A stretch of 19,480 nucleotides of DNA from DASTPP01 sp035762175. GTDB lineage: Bacteria > Myxococcota_A > Polyangia > Polyangiales > Polyangiaceae. The stretch covers positions 1 to 19,480 of the forward strand of contig DASTPP010000125.1 in the NCBI GenBank assembly GCA_035762175.1, given 5' to 3'. Below, in pieces: positions 13,385 through 19,480 of the stretch. Position 1 is the stretch's first letter; each line of letters opens with the position of its first letter. Below the pieces are notes generated by a model. The model worked only from the letters and a program-made list of their open reading frames with translations. It searched no databases and had not been told where the DNA came from. The translations under genes were made by a program, and so were the position numbers.

Positions 13385-14173
13385 TCAGCGTCCCTGAAAG
13401 GTGGGCGGCACGCGCTGCGCCCAGGCGAGCACGGCGGCCATGCAGTCTTCGGTGGTCAGCAGCTTGCCTTGGCCCTCGCGCTCGCGTCGGAGGGCGTCGT
13501 CGAGCGGGCCCGCGAGCGAGTCGCGCGAGGCGCGCTTGATGCGGGCGAGGGCGAGCGGGGGGCCCTCGGCGAGGCGGGTGGCGAGGGCCATGGCCTCGCG
13601 GCGCAGCGAGCCTTCGGGGGCGAGGCGGTTGGCGATGCCGAGCTCGAGGGCGCGCTCGCCGGAGACGGCGTCGCCGAGCATCATGAGCTCGAGGGCGCGG
13701 CCGAGGCCGACGAGGCGGGGCAGAAAGAAGGTGCCGCCGCCGTCGGGCATCAGGCCGATGCGCACGAAGACCTCTTGAAACGACGCCGAGGGCGCGACGA
13801 CGCGCAGATCGCAGGCGAGGGCGAGGTCGCAGCCGAAGCCGGCGGCGGGGCCCTCGACGGCGGCGACGACGGGCTGGGGGGCGCGGTCGATGGCGCGCAC
13901 GACGCGGTGAAAGCGCTCGACGTACGCCTCGGGGTTCGCCTGCAGATCGGGCCCTTCGGAGATGATGGTCTTCAGGTCGGCGCCCGAGCAGAAGGCGCCC
14001 CCCGCGCCCGTCAGCACGACGGCGCGCACGGCGCGGTCGGCGCCGAGGGCCTCGAAGGTGCCGGCGAGCTCGTCGACGAGGGCGAGGGTCAGGGCGTTGC
14101 GCGAGCGGGGGCGGTTGAGCGTGAGGCAGGCGACGGCGCCCTCGCGCTCGACGAAGAGGACGGGCTCGGTCAT
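13385..14173 (-). CDS. Enoyl-CoA hydratase/isomerase family protein, PaaG-like
   Basis: A 262-residue crotonase-fold enzyme acting on an acyl-CoA. Oxyanion-hole blocks CSGADL (62-67) and EGPAAGFGCDLALACD (107-122) are present. The two catalytic glutamates of classical enoyl-CoA hydratase are absent: they align with D116 and a Phe. Instead, GLMPDGGGTFFLPRLVG (140-156) matches PaaG-type isomerases, where the aspartate (here D144) is catalytic. An isomerase or ring-opening role, as in phenylacetate or fatty-acid breakdown, is therefore more likely than plain hydration, but the substrate is unknown and no other paa gene is visible. The ATG overlaps the TetR stop as ATGA, so the gene is translated with the regulator and probably controlled by it. 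Confidence 0.85.
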   Translation of the reverse strand: MTEPVLFVEREGAVACLTLNRPRSRNALTLALVDELAGTFEALGADRAVRAVVLTGAGGAFCSGADLKTIISEGPDLQANPEAYVERFHRVVRAIDRAPQPVVAAVEGPAAGFGCDLALACDLRVVAPSASFQEVFVRIGLMPDGGGTFFLPRLVGLGRALELMMLGDAVSGERALELGIANRLAPEGSLRREAMALATRLAEGPPLALARIKRASRDSLAGPLDDALRREREGQGKLLTTEDCMAAVLAWAQRVPPTFQGR

Positions 14174-15069
14174 GGCAGTGCTCGCGCCCGGCCTTCGGCC
14201 GAGGTCTTGGCGGGGGTGGGGCTTCGGGCGGCCTTCGCCGCCGGCGCGGCGCGCGGGGCCGGCTCGGCCTTCGCCGCCGGCGCGGCGGGCGCTTCGGTCG
14301 CGGGCCGAGGGGCCGGCGCGGTGCGCGCGGGCGCTTCAGTCGCGGGCCGAGGGGCCGGGGCGGTGCGCGCGGGCGCTTCGGCGGTCGGGAGGGGGGCGGC
14401 GCGCGCGGGCGCTTCGGCGGTCGGGAGGGGGGCGGCGCGCGGGGGCGGCGCCGGGGCGGCGAGGGGCGGCGGGCGCAGGCCGCCGAGCGCGAGGGCGACG
14501 CTCTGGGCGAGCGCCTTTCGCAGCGCGTCGGCGTCGCGGGCCGAGCGCACGAGGCCGTCGGACCAGGCGAGCAGCAGGCGGGCGAGCTCGGCGCCGCCGA
14601 GGCCGGCGCGGGCGAGATCGAGCTCGCCGCGGGCGCTCGCCCCGTCGAGCAGGCCCGTGAGCAGGGCGATGTAGCGCTCGTCGGCCTCGTCGACGATGTC
14701 GCGGCCGAGCTGGTCTTGCGACTGCCAGAGCTCGGCGGCGTGGGGCGAGCGCAAGACGAGCTCGAAGACGCGGACGAACTTGGCCTCGAGCGCGGCGAGC
14801 AGCCGGCGCTCGACGGGCTCGCCGGGGGCCTCGAGCGCGGCGGCGGCGCGGGCGAGCAGATCGTCGCAGACATGCCGGCAGACGGCGCGGAAGACCGCCT
14901 CTTTGTCGTCGAAGTGGGCGTAAACCGTGCCCTTGGCGACCCCGGCCTCGGCCGCGATGAGGTCGACCGAGGTGCGTTGAAAGCCGTAGCGGCCGAAGAG
15001 CGAGGTGGCCGCCTCGAGGATGCGTTGGGTGCGGCGGGCGGCGGCGGGGGTCTGCGGGGCGTCGCGCAC
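14170..15069 (-). CDS. TetR-family regulator with repeat-built Ala/Pro tail
   Basis: A 299-residue TetR/AcrR-type repressor. The N-terminal helix-turn-helix domain (about 12-60) is intact, with TSLFGRYGFQRTSV, IAAEAGVAKGTVYAHFDDKE and VFRAV. The ligand/dimer domain runs to about residue 198. A further 100 residues, unusual for the family, are nearly only Ala, Pro, Arg, Thr and Glu, with internal repeats RAAPLPTAEAPA (twice) and RTAPAPRPATEAPA (twice). The tail is predicted disordered; its role is unknown. The start is GTG at 15069, since no nearby ATG preserves the N-terminus. The stop overlaps the isomerase start, which points to regulation of that gene and itself, perhaps with an acyl-CoA as ligand. 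It is divergent to mazG over a 79-bp spacer. Confidence 0.85.
   Translation of the reverse strand: MRDAPQTPAAARRTQRILEAATSLFGRYGFQRTSVDLIAAEAGVAKGTVYAHFDDKEAVFRAVCRHVCDDLLARAAAALEAPGEPVERRLLAALEAKFVRVFELVLRSPHAAELWQSQDQLGRDIVDEADERYIALLTGLLDGASARGELDLARAGLGGAELARLLLAWSDGLVRSARDADALRKALAQSVALALGGLRPPPLAAPAPPPRAAPLPTAEAPARAAPLPTAEAPARTAPAPRPATEAPARTAPAPRPATEAPAAPAAKAEPAPRAAPAAKAARSPTPAKTSAEGRARALP
14287..14440 (-). repeat. coding minisatellite in the TetR tail
   Basis: Two 42-bp units (14287-14328 and 14329-14370, two mismatches) are followed by two 36-bp units (14371-14406 and 14407-14440, no mismatch over 34 bp). Both unit lengths are multiples of three, so copy-number change keeps the frame. 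Confidence 0.85.
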
Positions 15070-15148
15070 GGGACACCCGTTCTACCACAACCGGCCGCGC
15101 CCGCGGCGCCCGGAGGCGCGCCGTGCTAAGAGGGGCGAAGACTTGATC
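15070..15148. promoter_or_regulatory. divergent tetR / mazG spacer with palindrome
   Basis: A 79-bp spacer that must carry promoters for both directions. CCGCG (15095-15099) and CGCGG (15102-15106) form a 12-bp palindrome that could be the TetR operator, though GC-rich palindromes are common here by chance. AGAGGGG (15129-15135) precedes mazG. Confidence 0.3.
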
Positions 15149-16021
15149 ATGACGCGCTCTTTTCCGCCGGTCGAGCCCGGGCCCCTGGGCGAGCAAGAGG
15201 GCCAATCATTCTCGCGGCTGGTGGCGCTGATGCGGCGGCTGCTCGCCCCCGACGGCTGCCCCTGGGACCGGGAGCAGTCGTTCGCCTCGCTGCGCAAGTA
15301 CGTCATCGAAGAGGCCTTCGAGGTGGTCGACGCCATCGACCGCGGCGATCTCGGGGCGCTGCGCGAAGAGCTCGGCGACCTGCTCTTGCAGGTGGTCTTC
15401 CAGGCCGAGCTCGGCCGGGCGGCGGGCTCGTTCGGGCCCGACGACGTGGTCGCGGGCATCGTCGACAAGATGGTGCGGCGCCACCCGCACGTCTTCGGCG
15501 ACGAGCGGGCCGACGACGCCGAGCAGGTGCACCGCAACTGGGAGCAAATCAAGGCCCGCGAGAAGGGCGACAAGGGCCCCCGGGGGCTGCTCTCGGGGGT
15601 GCCACGCGCGCTGCCGGCGCTCGTGCGGGCGCAGCGCGTCGGCGAGAAGGTCGAGCGCGTCGGCTTCGACTGGCCCGACACCCAGGGCTCGCGCGCGAAG
15701 GTGGCCGAAGAGCTCGCCGAGCTCGACCGGGCGGTGGCCGCGGGCGACCGGGGCGCGGTGAGCGAAGAGCTCGGCGACGTGCTCTTCGCGCTCGTCAACC
15801 TGGCGCGCCACGTCGAGGTCGACGCCGAGGCCGCCCTGCGCGCCACGATCGAGAAGTTTTGCGCCCGCTTCTCGCACGTCGAGGCGCGGGTCCTCGAGAA
15901 GCACGGCGCCTGGCCCGAGGGCGAAGGGGGCGGGCCCGGCCGGGGCGTTACGCTCGACGAGATGGATGGTTACTGGGAAGAGGCGAAGCGCGCGGCCTCG
16001 TCGTCGGGGCCCTCGCGCTGA
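15149..16021 (+). CDS. mazG: Nucleoside triphosphate pyrophosphohydrolase MazG
   Basis: A 290-residue cytoplasmic enzyme that hydrolyses (d)NTPs to monophosphates and pyrophosphate, cleaning aberrant nucleotides and, in E. coli, affecting ppGpp levels. Two MazG domains are visible. The N-terminal one has CPWDREQSF (37-45), EEAFE (54-58) and REELGDLLLQ (72-81), giving the Mg-binding ExxE...ExxD set. The C-terminal one has VGFDWP, a KVAEELAEL helix and SEELGDVLFAL. HPHVFGDE sits between them, as in E. coli MazG. The start is uncertain: ATG 15149 lies 14 bp from AGAGGGG, whereas an in-frame TTG at 15143 has better spacing and adds two residues. No MazE/F genes are nearby. rlmN follows 103 bp downstream. 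Confidence 0.93.
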   Translation: MTRSFPPVEPGPLGEQEGQSFSRLVALMRRLLAPDGCPWDREQSFASLRKYVIEEAFEVVDAIDRGDLGALREELGDLLLQVVFQAELGRAAGSFGPDDVVAGIVDKMVRRHPHVFGDERADDAEQVHRNWEQIKAREKGDKGPRGLLSGVPRALPALVRAQRVGEKVERVGFDWPDTQGSRAKVAEELAELDRAVAAGDRGAVSEELGDVLFALVNLARHVEVDAEAALRATIEKFCARFSHVEARVLEKHGAWPEGEGGGPGRGVTLDEMDGYWEEAKRAASSSGPSR

Positions 16022-16046
16022 TCGCCCCGCGCGCCCCGCCCCCCCG

Positions 16047-16108
16047 GCACCGACCGCCGAGCGCGACCCCGCCAGCCCCCCGCACCGACCGCCGAGCGCG
16101 ACCCCGCC
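16047..16108 (+). repeat. 27-bp perfect direct repeat before rlmN
   Basis: Positions 16047-16073 are identical to 16082-16108 (period 35 bp), and similarity continues into the C-runs before each copy. It fills most of the mazG-rlmN spacer, ending 16 bp before the rlmN ATG, and pushes any promoter and ribosome site into repeated DNA. Confidence 0.9.
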
Positions 16109-16124
16109 CCCGAGCAGCACGATC

Positions 16125-17384
16125 ATGCGCGACCAAGGCCCCCTGAACCCGCTCGCCCGCCTGCCCGAAGACTGGGAGGCCTCGCTGCGCGCCGCCGGCG
16201 AGCGCCCCTTCCGGGCGAAGCAGGTCTTCCGGTGGGTGCACGCGCGCGGCGTCGTCGACCCGGCGCAGATGAGCGACCTGCCCGGCGCGCTGCGCGAGCG
16301 GCTCGCGTCCGAGGGCCTGGGGCCCGCCGCCGCCGTCGCCTCGGTGCGCCGCAGCCTCGACGGCACGCGCAAGCTGCTCGTCACGATGGGCGACGGGGCG
16401 ACGGTCGAGAGCGTGTTGATTCCCGGGGTGACGGGGCCGAAGCCGCTGGGGCTCGGCGGCGGGGGGCCCTCACCCCTGGCCCCTCTCCCGGGGGAGAGGG
16501 CAAAAGAAGGCGCCCGGGGCGACGAGGCGGGCGGGCGCGCGTCGAGCGCGCTCGAGCTCGACGCCGACGCGGCCGCGGCCGACGACGAAGACGACGAGGC
16601 GGCCGAGGCGGCGGGGCCGGTGCGGGTCAGCCAGTGCATCTCGACCCAGGTCGGGTGCGCGATGGGCTGCGTCTTTTGCGCGAGCGGCGTCGCCGGCCTC
16701 AAGCGCCACCTGCGCCCCGAAGAGATCGTGGCGCAGGTGCTGCTCGGCCGCTCGCACCTCGGTCCGGGCGAGGCGCTGCGCAACGTGGTCTTGATGGGCA
16801 TGGGCGAGCCCCTGCACAACTACGACGCGACGGCGCGGGCGCTGCGGCTCATCACGCACCCCGAGGGCATCGCGCTCTCGACCCGGCGGGTCACGGTCAG
16901 CACCTCGGGGCTGGTGCCCGAGATCGACCGGCTCGGGGCCGACTTTCAGGGCCAGATCGGGCTCGCCATCTCGCTGCACGCGACCGACGACGAGGCGCGC
17001 TCGCGGCTGATGCCGATCAACCGCAAGTACCCGCTCGCCGAGCTGATGGCGGCGCTCCGGCGCTACCCGCTGCCGCCCCGGCGCCGCATCACCATCGAGT
17101 ATACGCTGGTGCAGGGGCGCAACGACGGGCTCGACCAGGCGCGGCGGCTCGTCCGGCTGCTCGAGGGGCTGCGGGTGAAGGTCAACCTTATACCCATGAA
17201 CCCCATCGACGCCTCGACGCTGGGGCCGCCCGACCGGGGGCGCGTCGAGGCCTTCCAGCGCGTGTTGACCGAGGCTGGGCTCAGCGCCTTCGTGCGCAAG
17301 CGCCGCGGCGACGACGTGGCCGCCGCCTGCGGGCAGCTCGCGCTGCGGGGCGAGAAGCCCAAGGTGCGCGTCGACCGGGGCTGA
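16125..17384 (+). CDS. rlmN: 23S rRNA (adenine2503-C2)-methyltransferase RlmN, with insertion
   Basis: A radical-SAM dual-specificity methyltransferase acting on A2503 of 23S rRNA and on A37 of some tRNAs. The protein has 419 residues, longer than the usual 350-390. The N-terminal accessory domain (about 1-100) has FRAKQVFRWVH and ends in the strand VESVLIPG. The radical-SAM cluster is CAMGCVFC (C178, C182, C185). The two mechanistic cysteines align with C171 (in SQCISTQVGC) and C402 (in GDDVAAACGQLA). GMGEPLHNY, SLHA and LIPMNP blocks are intact, so the enzyme should be active. Residues about 102-166 are an extra segment between accessory domain and core: a Pro/Gly part encoded by a palindromic DNA repeat, then an acidic Ala/Asp/Glu run. 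The ATG at 16125 has only a weak purine site in front. Confidence 0.93.
   Translation: MRDQGPLNPLARLPEDWEASLRAAGERPFRAKQVFRWVHARGVVDPAQMSDLPGALRERLASEGLGPAAAVASVRRSLDGTRKLLVTMGDGATVESVLIPGVTGPKPLGLGGGGPSPLAPLPGERAKEGARGDEAGGRASSALELDADAAAADDEDDEAAEAAGPVRVSQCISTQVGCAMGCVFCASGVAGLKRHLRPEEIVAQVLLGRSHLGPGEALRNVVLMGMGEPLHNYDATARALRLITHPEGIALSTRRVTVSTSGLVPEIDRLGADFQGQIGLAISLHATDDEARSRLMPINRKYPLAELMAALRRYPLPPRRRITIEYTLVQGRNDGLDQARRLVRLLEGLRVKVNLIPMNPIDASTLGPPDRGRVEAFQRVLTEAGLSAFVRKRRGDDVAAACGQLALRGEKPKVRVDRG
16467..16500 (+). repeat. palindromic dispersed-type repeat inside rlmN
   Basis: CCCTCACCCC (16467-16476) is followed by CCCTCTCCC (16481-16489) and GGGAGAGGG (16492-16500), a 9-bp perfect stem with a 2-nt loop. 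This wording resembles a short palindromic repeat widespread in bacterial intergenic regions. Here it is translated in the rlmN frame as SPLAPLPGER. No second copy occurs in the window. Confidence 0.7.
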
Positions 17385-17401
17385 CGCGGGGGAGGGCGGG
17401 G

Positions 17402-17428
17402 GCCTCGCTTCGCGTCTACGCGCGAGGC
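17402..17428 (+). terminator. hairpin between rlmN and lptD
   Basis: GCCTCGC (17402-17408) pairs with GCGAGGC (17422-17428), with an inner GCG/CGC stem around TCTA. It lies 18 bp after the rlmN stop and 29 bp before the lptD start. No T-run follows, so it may attenuate rather than end transcription. Confidence 0.45.
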
Positions 17429-17456
17429 GGCGGGGCGTGTAGAAGGCCGCTGACGG

Positions 17457-19295
17457 ATGGGCTGGGCGAGACGCGGCGGGGCGGTATCCGGGGCGCTCGC
17501 CCTCGCGCTCTCGCTCGGCGTTTCGGCCGCGAGGGCCGAGTCGATCGGGCCGAACGAGGCGCCCGGGGTCGACGTGCGCAGCGGCCGGCTCTCGCTCGAG
17601 CGCGACCGGCTGACGCTCGAGGGCGACGCGGTGGTGCGGGTGGGGCCGGCGAGGCTGAGCGGGTCGCGCATCACCTTCCGGCGCACCGAGGGGGGCGGCC
17701 TGAACATCGGGGGGCCCTTCGTCATCGGGCCTTGCCCCTGCCCGGGGCCGCCGCTGTCGCTGCGGGTGAGCGAGGCGGAGCTCGGGCCGGGGCTGCGGGC
17801 TAAGCTTTACGGCAGCACCGTGCTCGTCTTCGGGGTGCCGGTCTTGCCGGTGCCCTGGGTGTCGCTGCGCGGCCCCGACACCGTGGGGCTCTTGCCGCCG
17901 CGGGTGAACTACCGCGGCGAAGACGGGTGGCTGCTCGGCGGCGGGGTCTTCGTACCCTTCGCCCGGGGCGCCTGGGCGCGCGCGCAGCCGGCGGCGTACC
18001 TCGAGGGCGGCAGCGACCTCCGGCTGCACGTGCAGACGCCGCGCTCGACCATGCGGCTGCGCCGCGATCAGCTCCGCAGCTCGTCGTTTTACGCGGTCGA
18101 CGGGCGCGGCTACGCGCCGCTCGCCGAGGGCACGCTCGCCTGGGACGCCGACCTCGATCGGGGGGCGCGGGCGCGCCGGGCGCTCAGCGATCTCGACGAG
18201 GCCTCGCGCATCTATGATCGGGTGGCGGTCGCGACGGTCTGGGCGGGGCGCTCCTTGTCGGCGGGGGCGGGGCTGCGGGGCACGCTGGCGCGGGGGCTCG
18301 GCCCCTGGTTCGTGGGGCCGCGGCTCGGGGCGACGCTGCGCGAGGGCGGGGGGCCCTGGGTGGCGGCGCTGACGGCCGATGCGTCGACGCTCGGGCGGGG
18401 GGGCGAGGTGGCGCATGTCGGCCGGCTCGACGCCGATCTCGGCGCGTACGGGTGGGCGGGGCCCTTGCGGCTCTCGGTCGAGGGGCGATCGGGGGTCAAC
18501 GGGCGGCTGCTGCCGGGGGGCGAGGCGTTCGAGGCGTTCTCGGGGGTCGAGGCGGCGGCGTCGGCGCCCTTCGCGCGCGGCTACGGCGAGGGGCGCGTGC
18601 ATGTGGTCGAGCCCGGGCTCGGGGTGCTGGGCCTCGGGGCGCTCGAGCGGGGGCGAGTCGACGACGCGTTCGGCCGGCCGCTCTTGCCCTCGGGCGGGCT
18701 CGCGGCGCTGCCCTCGGCCTTCGTCGAGCAGCGCTTCGGCGGCGAGCGCTGGGCGCTCGGCTCGCGGCTCGGGGCGGGGCTCGTCGCTTCGACGGTCGGG
18801 GGTCCGGCCTGGGCGCTGCGGGCGGGCACCTCGCTCGGGCTCTCGTGGCTGCAAGGGCGCTGGGAGGGAGCGCTCGGGCTCGGGGGCGAGCGGCTCGCGG
18901 GCGTGAGCGTGGGGCGGGTCGACGTCGGCGACGTGCGCGGGGGCGGGGTGGGGGCGCGCTGGGCGATGCGGCGCGAGCTCGAGCCCGTCGTGGCGCGCGC
19001 GCTCGTGCCCTGGCGATCGGCGCTGGCGTCGGGCGGCTGGCTCGCGGCGGCCGGGGCGAGCGTGGGCGCGGAGGCGCGCGTTCCGCTGCCGGGGGCCGTG
19101 CTCCTTACGCTGGGCGCCGACGTCGACGCGAGCGAGCCGCGGCCGAAACGGCTGGCCGAGCGCGCGGCGCTGACGTACCGACACCGCTGCGGCTGTGCGG
19201 TCTTCGGCGCGTCGGCCGGGCGCCGATTGGGCCGGGGCGGCGTTGACGCGCTGATCTCGCTCGATATCGTTACTCCTTACGACGCCCCGCTCTGA
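17457..19295 (+). CDS. lptD: LptD-like LPS-assembly outer membrane protein
   Basis: A 612-residue predicted outer-membrane beta-barrel that inserts LPS into the outer leaflet, normally with the LptE lipoprotein. The signal peptide (about 1-27) ends AARA/E. Residues about 40-115 form the LptA/OstA-like periplasmic domain (SGRLSLERDRLTLEGDAVVR). VYG-type motif YGSTVLVFGVPVLPVPWVSL (118-137) and VGLLPP are the LptD signature that opens the barrel, followed by many alternating beta strands. The C-terminus HRCGCAVFGASAGRR with a final short strand also fits LptD. It is shorter than E. coli LptD (784 aa). Its only four cysteines are C93, C95, C578 and C580, suggesting domain-to-barrel disulfides. 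AGAAGG (17441-17446) lies 10 bp before the ATG. The call is by motifs, since barrel sequences diverge strongly. Confidence 0.82.
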   Translation: MGWARRGGAVSGALALALSLGVSAARAESIGPNEAPGVDVRSGRLSLERDRLTLEGDAVVRVGPARLSGSRITFRRTEGGGLNIGGPFVIGPCPCPGPPLSLRVSEAELGPGLRAKLYGSTVLVFGVPVLPVPWVSLRGPDTVGLLPPRVNYRGEDGWLLGGGVFVPFARGAWARAQPAAYLEGGSDLRLHVQTPRSTMRLRRDQLRSSSFYAVDGRGYAPLAEGTLAWDADLDRGARARRALSDLDEASRIYDRVAVATVWAGRSLSAGAGLRGTLARGLGPWFVGPRLGATLREGGGPWVAALTADASTLGRGGEVAHVGRLDADLGAYGWAGPLRLSVEGRSGVNGRLLPGGEAFEAFSGVEAAASAPFARGYGEGRVHVVEPGLGVLGLGALERGRVDDAFGRPLLPSGGLAALPSAFVEQRFGGERWALGSRLGAGLVASTVGGPAWALRAGTSLGLSWLQGRWEGALGLGGERLAGVSVGRVDVGDVRGGGVGARWAMRRELEPVVARALVPWRSALASGGWLAAAGASVGAEARVPLPGAVLLTLGADVDASEPRPKRLAERAALTYRHRCGCAVFGASAGRRLGRGGVDALISLDIVTPYDAPL

Positions 19296-19333
19296 GCGCG
19301 GGCGGGCGCCATCGGGGGGCAAGGCTTAGGCAG

Positions 19334-19480
19334 ATGGACGAGACGGGCAGGGCGCCGCGGCGGGCCGACGGCAAGACGGACGAGACGAACCGGGCTCCGG
19401 CGGCCGCGCCGGCCGAGGGCGGGGCACCGGGGGGCGCCGCGACGGGGGGCGCGGCGGCGGGCGCGACGGGGGGCGCGGCG
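19334..19480 (+). CDS. truncated Ala/Gly-rich reading frame at window edge
   Basis: An ATG at 19334, 38 bp after the lptD stop, opens 49 codons without a stop up to the window end. It begins MDETGRAPRRADGKTDETNR and then becomes Ala/Gly/Pro/Thr-rich. No domain is visible, and only the disordered N-terminus would be inside the window. Spacing and strand suggest co-transcription with lptD. It may instead be a chance frame in GC-rich DNA. Confidence 0.45.
   Translation, partial: MDETGRAPRRADGKTDETNRAPAAAPAEGGAPGGAATGGAAAGATGGAA
19439..19480 (+). repeat. 18-bp direct repeat in the truncated frame
   Basis: Positions 19439-19456 and 19463-19480 are identical (period 24 bp, eight codons). They encode ATGGAA-type repeats, and the array may continue beyond the window. 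Confidence 0.75.

Noticed and set aside
14287..14440. Frameshift or assembly artefact in the TetR tail
   Set aside because: Repeat units are multiples of three, the frame stays open to the ATGA overlap with the next gene, and the composition matches coding bias.
16470..19322. Very long minus-strand open frame (about 950 codons) opposite rlmN and lptD
   Set aside because: The translation is Arg/Pro/Ala-rich without domains. Long antisense frames are expected opposite GC-rich genes, and the plus-strand genes have clear motifs.

Overview
The window is very GC-rich, gene-dense bacterial DNA. LpxB and an LptD-type protein show a Gram-negative cell with lipopolysaccharide. Two lipoproteins, Ala/Pro-rich low-complexity tails, GTG starts and the high GC fit a myxobacterium or relative (Myxococcota / former Deltaproteobacteria). 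That placement is inferred from style and gene content; no rRNA is present to prove it. I see no tRNA, rRNA, CRISPR array, transposase or prophage gene.

Layout. Positions 1-328 hold a palindromic repeat pair and a probable control region for bacterioferritin (bfr, 329-808). A tight plus-strand cluster follows: a DUF1415 protein (1098-1799), a metallophosphoesterase (1803-2675) and a HelD-type RNA polymerase-associated helicase (2684-5008). Next is a small HicB-like protein without a toxin partner (5157-5339). On the minus strand, a pappalysin-like metalloprotease lipoprotein (7342-6101) overlaps by one base with a HEAT-repeat lipoprotein (6101-5454). Divergent to these is a Mak-like ROK sugar kinase (7531-8445).

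The minus-strand pair lpxB (11204-10083) and a GT39-type membrane glycosyltransferase (10048-8456) looks like a lipid A synthesis/decoration unit. It is separated from divergent malQ (11437-12978) by an alternating tandem-repeat array. A 406-bp convergent gap follows, part of it unusually low in GC. Then comes a minus-strand operon of a TetR regulator with a repeat-built tail (15069-14170) and a PaaG-like isomerase/hydratase (14173-13385), overlapping by ATGA. Plus-strand mazG (15149-16021), rlmN (16125-17384) and lptD (17457-19295) follow, with a truncated Ala/Gly-rich reading frame at the window edge.

Most genes are housekeeping: iron storage, nucleotide-pool sanitation, 23S rRNA methylation, LPS synthesis and export, glucan and sugar metabolism. 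I found no convincing new multi-gene defence or biosynthetic system. The most unusual signals are: a palindromic repeat inserted in frame inside rlmN; recurrent short tandem duplications at many gene boundaries; the alternating array in front of lpxB; an Asp-rich insertion in HelD; and an LptD whose only four cysteines form two CxC pairs.
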